In this document: positions 55,666 to 64,000 of the stretch, piece after piece
How positions within the stretch are numbered: the stretch's first letter is position 1
How the letters are laid out: each line of letters opens with the position of its first letter
Assembly: GCA_007922195.1 (NCBI GenBank)
Contig: ML682007.1
Location: forward strand, 18,097,440 to 18,161,439
Direction of reading: 5' to 3'
From: Podocnemis expansa
Taxonomy: Eukaryota > Chordata > Testudines > Podocnemididae
DNA length: 64,000 bases
Program-made: the position numbers and the translations under genes
Notes under the pieces: generated by a model
Told to the model about the DNA's origin: nothing
Seen by the model: the letters and a program-made list of their open reading frames with translations, nothing else
Databases searched by the model: none

Positions 55666-56005
55666 TCATAACTAAGGTTTTCTGAGCTTGGGGGTTTTGT
55701 GTGTGTTAATGCTGGTAATGTGATTGAAATATTCTGGTGATTCATTTTTAGTCCAGAGCACTGAATCAACCATGTAGAACATAGCTTTCTTCTTCCAAAC
55801 CACTACCTTTTCCGTCTCTCCTCGTCATTTCTGTAAGAGGATGATTCATGCCTTTTTTATTTACTGTTTCAGAATCTGCCTCAGACTTTTGTCAAATTTC
55901 AGTTCTTCTTCCTCTTTTTCATTGAAAAAAAATCAGATCTGAGAGAAAGAAACCAGTCACCAGGCACTGAGCTATCAGGTTGATGGTCATGATACATGAA
56001 CCTGA

Positions 56006-56040
56006 AAAGAATAGAATTGAATAGAATAGAATAGAATAGG
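56006..56040. repeat. (AGAAT)n microsatellite
   Basis: AGAATAGAATTGAATAGAATAGAATAGAATAGG: about six AGAAT units, one altered. Confidence 0.93.
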
Positions 56041-58132
56041 AGAAGTCCTGCAAAAAATTAACTAATCATAAGCCCAAGCATTAAAATTCAGATACCGGGC
56101 TGTGTCTCTGTGTTTCAACATTCTGGGGTGCTCAGGCCTGGCATTTTATTTAAGCCAAGCTCTAGTAAAACCATTTTGAAGTCAAAGCTATACAAATTCC
56201 AAGGCCTTTACACACAGTCGCTTCTTCCTTCCTAATTTGTTTCTTCTGGAGACTGATTTTGTCCAGGAGGTTGTGATTGGCACAGGCAACCAGTCATGGG
56301 GAAGACTTACTTATTTGGCTTTATTATAAATCTACCATCCTTGGTCTGGTTTCTAAATGTACAAGAGTTTGGTGTAAATTCTACCTGAAAACTCTCTAGA
56401 AAAGGCCTGAACTCATCTTCTCCCACACATCCATACGCCCCGCAAAAAGATCTAGGATAAGTAGCTTTTCAGCATGACCTTCAGATAATCGAATACAGAA
56501 AGGGAATGAGCTCTAGAATCTAGGACTCCTCATAAAGAATGCCGTCCCATCCACTCCTTCTGGTTGAAATCAGGGAGCTATGAGTCTGACCATAGCAGGT
56601 GCAGGGTGACACAGGGAAAATTGTCTCTCTCAGGTGACCCTCTAAATCACTCTTTTGTCTTTGAATCAGGAATGACTGAAAGATGTTACCATCTGAGGGT
56701 ACTTGGGTGGCTGGCTCATACAAAATGACAGCTAGTGCCTGATCCAAAGCTTGTTTAAATCAATGAAGCGATTCCAGCTGAGCATGCTGGCTCTATGGTT
56801 TTCCAACTTTCTTTGCTAGCAAGAATGCTTTTGGCACTACATGAGTAGTAAAACTTACTCTGTAGGAAGCCTGTTAAACTCCCTTCTCCTGGGCCTCTGT
56901 CTAAATAGACTTCAGCATGCTGTGCAGAATATGAGGTGAAATCACACTTTGCAGTTGGCTACAGGAGCCATGAAATGTTTGGGATATGAGTATGGGCCAA
57001 TCCCCATGAGGAATGTGCCATGTTTGGTAAAATTCATTTCAGCCAGGTCATCTTCTTTATGACTTCATCACTCATTCATTCCAGTTAGGAAACAAAATGT
57101 TTGTCAAAAGCACAGGAGATAAGTAGCAAGATGTACATCTTTAAGTGCACCTGAGGCATAAGGAGCTCATTGGAGGGTAATATCTCAGGTAGATTAGATC
57201 AGGTTAACACTGACTATTTGTATAAAGTCAAGTGGGTAGTGACATAGCACAGACAAGGCACAGGTGACAAAGACAAAACATCACATGAGCAAAAAATTGC
57301 ATGAATAAAGCTATACACAGGGGTATGCCACATTGTTCCATTAGAGGCGATAGACACAGACCACATGTGTGAGTCACACTCCCCATATATTCAAATGTAA
57401 TTTTAGAAACAAAACAGGAGGACAAAGTTTGACTTTTTCCCCCAGCCTAAAGCTTCTCATATTCAAAACAGTCAAGTGCTGTTCCTCTCTATGACTAATC
57501 CTGAATTTTCACCAGCCTTTCTCTTACACACAAACATCACCTCACACTATCACATGAGAGAATCAAGTCATAGAGCAAATATTTTAACACACTTCATAGT
57601 GAAAATGAATAAGCTGTTCCGTGTTTACTGATACTGGGGTATTTTGTTTAACAGACAATCAGAAGGTATTACTCAAAGGTTAGTTGTTCTGAGGAGTAAA
57701 CTCCTCAAAAGCTGGTGTTGAGAGCAAACAGATACTATAGAAAAGGAAGAAAAGGTAACCAAATTCAGAGGGGATGTAGACAGTAGTTTAAATTGGACCC
57801 CCTTTATGCTTGCACTCCCCTGCAGTTAGACCTGCTCACACCAGCTGACTAACTGTCAGACAGTCTAAGCTGGTGTAATTTACACACCTAAGAAAGCAGA
57901 AGTTGTGAATTGAAATAGGAGTCGGCCACTTGAGTTTACTCCTTCTTATACCCTCCTGCTAGTACGTTTCTCTCTTCCATCTCCTCACCTACTTCTCCTC
58001 CTTACACTACATTAGACATAGTGGGAAAAATGTTGGAGTGATGTACTGTGGTTGCATTAGATGAAAAAATGTAGGAAGCCCCTGAACATGAACTGGCTTG
58101 CTTTAAAGTAAACAATACTGAAAAGGACATTC
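56041..58132. other. Unrecognised 5'-flanking sequence
   Basis: No feature supported. Confidence 0.4.
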
Positions 58133-58199
58133 CATCAGGGTAGCCGTGTTAGTTTAGTTCAGCAAAACGAAAAAGGAGTCCTACTTTTAAAGACAGAGA

Positions 58200-58653
58200 G
58201 GCTATGTCTACACTGATAAATTAGTCTGGACTAAGGAGGCTTAGTCAAGACTAATTTTAGCTCATGGCTACACTAGGCATTCCTTGGTTCAAACTAAGAA
58301 ATTTCTTAGTTTGAACTTAGGAAAGCTTAATTTGAACTTGTAAGTACTGGCACTTGGTCCAGACTTACACACTTGGTTTGAACTAGGTGCGGACAAGACT
58401 CAGACTAAGGCTTAGTTCAAACTTAAGAAATTCAAACTAAGCTGGTTAGTTGGAACTAACTGTGCTTTCTAGTTCGAACTAATGCTTAGTCTGAACTAGA
58501 ATGCATGGTTAGTTTGAACCAGAACACCCAGTTAATTCGAACTAACTAGCTTGAGGTTAGTTCAAACTAAACTCAGGTTAGTTTGAACTAACCTAAAACT
58601 TCTTAGTTTGGACTAAGAAGTATGAACTAACTGTGGCTATTGTAGACATAGCC
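58200..58653. mobile_element. TIR transposon filled with an array of TTAGTTCGAACTAA-type palindromes
   Basis: The ends GGCTATGTCTACA and its exact complement form a 13-bp perfect TIR. The interior, 58,219-58,635, consists almost wholly of alternating CTTAGTTTGAACTTAG, TTAGTTCGAACTAA, TTAGTTCAAACTAA and similar words, so the strand can fold on itself at many positions. No coding content. The flanks AGACAGAG and AAACAGAT agree at 6 of 8, compatible with an 8-bp (hAT) duplication. Confidence 0.88.
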
Positions 58654-58826
58654 AAACAGATTTATTTATAACATGAGCTTTCATGGGTAAAGTCCCACTT
58701 TGTCAGACACATGAAATGGAAACTATAGTATGGAAAGCAACAGGTAAATGCAGAGATGGTAAGTCACAAGGTTAGTTCAGATTTTTTCAGCAAACCAAGC
58801 AAGTTGTTTGGCGTCAAACTTTGTGG

Positions 58827-58900
58827 AACAGTGGGAAGGTTAAAAGAGGGGTAAAATGGCTTCAAACAGTGGGAAGGTTAAAAGAGGGGAAAATAATCTT
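58827..58900. repeat. Two tandem copies of a 38-bp unit
   Basis: AACAGTGGGAAGGTTAAAAG followed by AGGGG(T/A)AAAAT occurs at 58,827 and again at 58,865, within the PLE UTR. Confidence 0.9.
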
Positions 58901-58940
58901 TTGTAAGGGAACCAGAAGATAGAACTGTAGTAGCTCCAAC

Positions 58941-59969
58941 AGTACTAAGCTCCACAACCTCAATCCTTCTGTAATTCAAACACTGGTGATTTGTAAGGCA
59001 GAAGAGTATCACCTAAGTGTGTGTAGTCATGGAGCCCTGATTCCTGGGATCAGTGGATATGCATAGACACAGGATCTCACAGGGAGGTAAAAGTGACTTA
59101 CATCACATTGGCAGCTCCTCAGTTCTATAGCTGGCACCCTGACTACAGTACTGTAATGTCTACCACCTGCCTATCCTCTCCAGTAGCTGTTTTGGCAGTA
59201 GCTAAGAGCACACAGGGGCACTGGTCATGTCCTTTCTTCCCAAGCAATTCTTCCTGTGCTGGAGGAATTTCTGGGTAGCTGGTTAAACTGGTTTTATGGC
59301 TCCACTGCATCAGCTGACCAGTGCAAACAGCTGGAGCTTAAAGAGAACTGGGCTCTGGGGTGCAGAGGGAATCTAAACTTGTATAACACATGATGCATTG
59401 AGGGGACCAGAATGTTAAGTTACATCAAAGTAGACTCCTTCCTCTTTCTAGGCTTAGATTCATATTTGAATCTGGGCCTCGATTTCTAAATTCTTCAGGA
59501 CAGGTATCCTCAAATCAGATTCATCCATTTATACTATTTTACTGAAATCAGAATCTGACCTGATGCCTTTCACTTGTCTGCTAAATGCCAGGTGCATTTA
59601 TGGTTCTATACATGTAATCAGTAATAATAACAAAAGGGAGAAAGTCAGACGAGCAACCTACCCTTTACATCACTCCAAGGAGCATCATCACAATCCTTGC
59701 TAGATAGCTGCTGATTTCAGAGCTTAGGAACTCACATGTGATTGCTGCATCCACAGGACGCTGGGATCAGGTGACTAACAAGAGATCCGTGTCTCATATT
59801 TCTGTAGGAGAGCAACAGAACTCACCAATATCTGGTTACAACGCGCACGTCACTCATTTTCTATTCAAATTTACCTGCCTCCCTCCCACCAAAACTCGCT
59901 CTTACCTCACTGCTCATTAGTGTATGTTTCTGTTTAGTGGGTAGGGCTGGGGACGAATTATTTGGATAT
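58941..59969. other. Unrecognised 5'-flanking sequence
   Basis: No gene seen; the first part may still be worn PLE sequence. Confidence 0.4.
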
Positions 59970-59977
59970 TGCTAGAG

Positions 59978-60404
59978 CTGTGGTTCCTAGCCTTTTGGCT
60001 TTGAGGACCACAAACATAATTTTTACAACCCTGAAGGGCCACCACAGTCTCTGGCAGCAGTTCCTCTCAGCACCCACTGCAGCCAGCACCAGCAGGAAGG
60101 AGGATCTCTGGTCCTGTGCATTCCACCTGCGTTCCTGGGCAGTGGCTCCCTTCTTCAGTCAGCGGGATGGGCGATCCATGCTCCCTTCTCTATGGCTCCA
60201 GCAGAGCCCAGGGACCCCAGAGGAGTGCACTTTGCTGTGCTCCTGGCTACAGCAAGCGGGAGGTAAATGCTGATCTCCAGTCCCCTTGGCTGAAGCAAGG
60301 AGCTGCAGCACTGTCTGGGTACTTAAGCAGTGGTACCGGTCTGCAGCCAGAGGGTGGGGAGCTGCAGGCCATTTTTGGCCCATGGGCCACAGATTAGGAA
60401 CCTG
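59978..60404. mobile_element. Non-autonomous hAT element
   Basis: CTGTGGTTCCTAGCCTTTTGG at the left and CCACAGATTAGGAACCTGG at the right are matching worn ends. The flanks share CTAGAG (TGCTAGAG and GACTAGAG, 6 of 8). The GC-rich interior carries ORFs in several frames with no recognisable domain. Confidence 0.75.
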
Positions 60405-61144
60405 GACTAGAGAGAATGGTCACCTTGTTTACTGTACCAAGGGAAGGAGGGCTCCCCAGCCTGCAAACCAGAATGTTTAGACAGGTGCTTTGAATATTAA
60501 CCTGGCCCTGAATAAGTAATAAATAATGTATGATGTAATACATTCATGTTTTATTGTAACTTTCCCTTACTAAAAGTTTCAAAGAGAGAAAGGCCTAGCG
60601 TACATGTGTTTTACACAGTACTTAATTCCCACAGACAGGTGCCGGGGCCCCTGCACAATCTAATCTCACACATGAACGTATGTGCGCAGTTGTACCGCAT
60701 GGAAGATGAGTCCTCTGCACAGAATAACCTTGCATGCACCAATTGTGTGAGGTTTCTGACAGCAGAGATGCAGGGGCTGTGGCTTGACGTGAAAAGAGGT
60801 GCTGGAACTGACTCCAGCAAGCCCTTGTACAAATTATGTTCTGATTTTTCATATATATAGCTTCTCAACTTTACAAATAGTGCTATTTCACAACCACTAT
60901 CAAAGTGGTAATTCCTTTGTCCAGGACCTTTAATTTCACTGCGGGTGCTTAGAGTTAATTAACTGTAATGCTTATCTGACTAAAACCATGAGTACTGCTT
61001 TCCGGATCCTGCCAAGTGCCTGCTGAATGGTGTTAGATCCATCAGCTCCCACAGACTTCAACAAAAAGGACGGTGCTCAGCATTTCTGAAAATCAAGGCC
61101 AGGATATCAAAAGCCAGACACGTTAAATTAGTGGCTGCTTTTGA
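60405..61144. other. Unrecognised 5'-flanking sequence
   Basis: An ORF of 104 codons at 60,546-60,860 has overlapping antisense ORFs and no domain that I know. I do not call it a gene. Confidence 0.4.
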
Positions 61145-61230
61145 AATCTGGCCCTTACCTAACTTGCCCAAGGCCATACAGTAACTGAGTGTCAGAGTAA
61201 GGAATAAAAAGCATTATCTCCTGACTGCCA
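61145..61230 (-). mobile_element. MIR SINE fragment
   Basis: CCTAACTTGCCCAAGGCCATACAGTAACTGAGTGTCAGAG is the antisense MIR core. Confidence 0.7.
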
Positions 61231-63594
61231 GGGCCAGTTCAAGCAAATCTAGAGTCTCCTACAAAACCACTCTCTTAGGCCATCCCCAGTTATAAGGGCC
61301 ATGTTTTAGTGTATGACCTTTTTTCCCCACCTGCCCCAAAACTCCTATTGCACAGACTTTGGAGGCTGTGATTATTCCTGGGGTAAACAGATAATGTGTC
61401 TAGAACCTGTATTTTAGTAGAGAGATTTACTGGAACAACCAGTGGAAGTTTTCTGTTGAACAAGAGAAGAGGATGTCTGTCCCAGGCAAGGCAGAGGGAA
61501 GGGAGGAGATGTTGTTATTCCTTATAGAGTGGGTGGGGGGGGGTCCTTTTGTTTGTATGCCAGTCGTATTCCTCACCATAACCATTATACCTCTGAGCCT
61601 CTATGCCACTGAACTTCCAGTTAGTAAGAAGCAATTCAACTGCACACAACCAGGCATAAGCATGTACAAAAAATACCATACTGGATTTTCAGCCTCCCTG
61701 TTATCAGATACCACCCCCAAGCTTCCTCTTGGACTGTCTGGACAGGCCCTGTGACAACTAAGTACGTTCCCCACTCTTGTCCCTAAACTGATAAAATTAG
61801 AACTTGGTCAGAACTCAGAAAGAAGGTATAGTCCTGGGATTTAAATGTGTTAAGAAATCTCATTATCTGTAGTATTTCCGATTGGCAATTCTACATTGAT
61901 TATATTTTACTAGTTAATTCTTTTCATCCATTTCTTTTTTTCCCCACTTGTGAATTTGTTTTAATATATAAGAAAGATACAAATGTTTATAAACAGAAAT
62001 GCTGGGTTGTGACACATACTAAAGAACTGAATTCAGCACTGTTTCCATTTTTCCCCACATCTGTCTCTCTGTAGATTTGATCTCGTATATCTTAACTGAA
62101 GCAAAGCATACACTGAATCTGTAAAGCCCCCTGGCAGGTCAAATGCAAATAATCCTGATTTCCGTGGAGTTTCATTCATATACATCAGATCTGAATTTGA
62201 CTCTGAGTTACTACTTTAAAGGCACCAATTTAGCTTTCAATGGGTTGGAAGCTAAGAAGGAGAACATCAAATGCATGGTAGAAACTTTGTAAGTGGAAGG
62301 ATCCCCAGATCTGAGGTTACCTGTGATCATCATAGGGCTGTTAAATAAATAAGTGTTAGAGTCAGTCAGTGTAGAACCTTTCCATGATCTTTTATTTATT
62401 ACACTCCCAGATAAGTGTCAGGTTGGACTGTGAAGCTCTTCACTCTGAAGAGAGATAATGAAGCTTTCTTTCCCACTGTCCATACACAGAGACAGCAAAC
62501 ATGTAAAGACATGACAAATATGACTATGAAATTACAGTGAGGTCACTGTGCAATGATTTTCCTACCCCATGAGCATGGTATCATCCTCATGTGGTTCTCA
62601 TGTCTACAAATTTGCTAAATAACTTGTATAAACTTGTGTAAAACATAAGTGAACTCACAGACCAACAGCTTTGACACTAAAGTAATGGGGAGCCTGTGCT
62701 AATGTGAGCCACCCCAAGAGTCACCTCTCTCCTTCACACCGCTGCACAGTCCTTTTCTATTGGTGGTGGTATTATTTTCACAATGACATTTTAGCCTGAT
62801 TGGAAACAGGGACTTGTTTAGAAGAGATGGGTTAACTTGAAATTTCCTGATTTTTTGGTAAACCAGGCAGTCTAGTAAGCAAGGTCAGAATCAGAGCTCT
62901 CTTCCTTTGGTGACAAAACCACCTGGTGTTACTGGTATCACCCTCATTTGGGTGGATTTTCCTAAGGTACAGGATGCCATAGCGGCATGGATGATGTTCC
63001 TTTTGCACATTCCTACAGCAGCTAGACTGTACCTGGGTCATTATTTAATATTCTGGGCCTGATGAATAACAATGTTACAGAAAAGACTTGTTGTTATTGA
63101 GGTGCATTCTAATGATCATTCAAAGACCAGAGATATTATTGCATGTTTAATCACATAAGTTCAAGAAAAATAAAGGCTTCCTAGATGGAAAAAAATCCTT
63201 TTTTATGTTACTTCTATACTCAAGTAATTATAAAGCAGCCAAACCACATGTTAAAATTGGTTAAATCAGATAGAAGAAAAAGTGTCCCAGTCTGATAGCT
63301 GGCAGGACAATACTGGTACAGAAAGTTATACTTGCAGCCATGCCAGGTTGGTTTGTGATTTTGTCCTATCTAACAGGCCTGGTGCAAGACAGTACTTGAA
63401 TGGGGGACCTCCACAGAAGAATCCAGAATGCCAGAGAAAATAGTGTTGTAATGAGGAGCAGGCCCTTGGCCGTTTGGGTCAGTGCTCTCCCAGTCTCCTA
63501 GCATGCCAGTAAAGGGTACTGTCCTGCTGATAGTGCTGTCCTTCAGATGAAACATTACATGGAAATTCTAACCTCTTGGTTCACGGTTACTAAA
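61231..63594. other. Unrecognised 5'-flanking sequence
   Basis: No feature supported. A run of nine G lies near 61,534-61,542. Confidence 0.4.
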
Positions 63595-63973
63595 GGCATG
63601 TCTCTACCGCAAAATTAAATCAACCTTATATCAGCATTCTACCACCACAGTAATAACATCCCTTGTGAGTGTCTGCACTTTGCACAGTTTCAGCGGTGCA
63701 TGTCCTCACCTAGAGTGCTTGTATTGACTGGACTGCCAATGTAGGGTATGGTGGGATGGCTTCTGAAAGCCAGGAGCAGTCAATATAAGCAAAGTGGTGT
63801 CTACCCTGATGCACTGCATCAACCTAACTACATCAACATTGACTCTACACCTCTCAAAGTGGTGGAGTTAGGAAGTTGGCATATCGGGGCAGTTACAGGA
63901 GTGAAACTTTACACTTAAGTTAGGTCAATGTAAGCTGCCTTGCATTGACCTAACTGCAATGGAGACTGGGCCT
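63595..63973. mobile_element. MITE with GGCATGTCTCTACC / GGAGACTGGGCC ends
   Basis: The left end is AGGCATGTCTCTACCGCAAAATTAAATCAACC. The right end, read on the other strand, is GGCCCAGTCTCCATTGCAGTTAGGTCAA. Interior words TTGACCTAACT, TCAACCTAACTACATCAAC and GTTAGGTCAATGTAAGCTGCC repeat in both orientations. This is a common reptile MITE pattern. The target duplication is not resolved. Confidence 0.7.
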
Positions 63974-64000
63974 AGCAATCACATTGGTGTTTTTTGCAAC

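Larger units (their letters stand above)
58133..58940 (-). mobile_element. Penelope-like 3' region, split by a palindromic transposon
   Basis: The left piece (58,133-58,198) reads CAGGGTAGCCGTGTTAGTTTAG ... AAAAAGGAGTCCTACTTTTAAAGAC. The right piece (58,654-about 58,940) continues AAACAGATTTATTTATAACATGAGCTTTCATGGG ... CTTTGTCAGACACATG, then UTR-like sequence with CTTTTGTAAGGGAACC, comparable to CCTTTTGTAATGGG at 6,190. Removing 58,199-58,653 restores the normal order. Confidence 0.85.

Noticed and set aside
60546..60860. 104-codon ORF with two antisense ORFs of similar size
   Set aside because: No domain, no splice context, and equal coding potential on both strands points to chance.
31100..64000. 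Search for DUSP1, the neighbour expected from human gene order
   Set aside because: No rhodanese-like or dual-specificity phosphatase motif (HCxxGxxRS) appears in any long frame.
1..64000. CRISPR arrays, prokaryotic operons, tRNA or rRNA genes
   Set aside because: No regularly spaced direct repeats, no compact gene clusters, and no cloverleaf or rRNA sequence that I could recognise; the DNA is vertebrate in character.

Overview
This is vertebrate nuclear DNA, most likely from a non-avian reptile (crocodilian or turtle; I cannot separate the two from sequence alone). The evidence is the repeat content: 5'-truncated CR1 LINEs of the sauropsid type, many copies of the 3' end of Penelope-like elements (PLEs), several non-autonomous hAT elements with 8-bp target duplications, and old MIR and L2-like relics. 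There is no bacterial or organellar gene organisation, and nearly every long ORF is a shadow or lies in a repeat.

One host gene is supported. A CpG island (about 30,310-31,010) contains, on the minus strand, a start codon in good context followed by six full codons plus two bases (MPFDFR and the start of R), then a consensus GTGAGT donor. That matches the N-terminus and first coding exon of ERGIC1 (ERGIC-32), a membrane protein that cycles between ER, ERGIC and Golgi. ETS-type sites, an inverted CCAAT box and GC boxes lie just upstream, and no TATA box is seen. Everything left of 30,650 is then ERGIC1 intron 1 (no exon 2 found in the window). Everything right of the island is 5' flanking DNA. 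No DUSP1 or other gene was recognised there.

Left part (1-30,649, intron 1): hAT and other terminal-inverted-repeat elements at 1-243, 328-821, 1,599-2,260 and 3,469-3,726; PLE insertions at 4,447, 5,971, 8,591, 9,339, 13,810, 26,117, 29,650 and 29,885; a 53-bp-arm hairpin at 19,668-19,789; a 1.85-kb CR1 at 21,793-23,642 with two in-frame stops and a frameshift; and an older CR1/L3 copy at 25,500-27,530 split by two later insertions whose empty site can still be read.

Right part (31,010-64,000): more hAT elements (31,138; 35,353; 38,128; 41,719; 59,978), a second PLE lineage (42,675-43,735, with solo 3' ends at 27,540 and 55,540), L2-like and CR1/L3 fragments, MIRs, a PLE split by a palindrome-filled transposon (58,133-58,940), and a further TIR element at the right edge. 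The most notable structural pattern is the repeated PLE fold-back: the 3' end occurs in inverted orientation at both ends of single insertions, which in several cases are bracketed by 8-12 bp target duplications.
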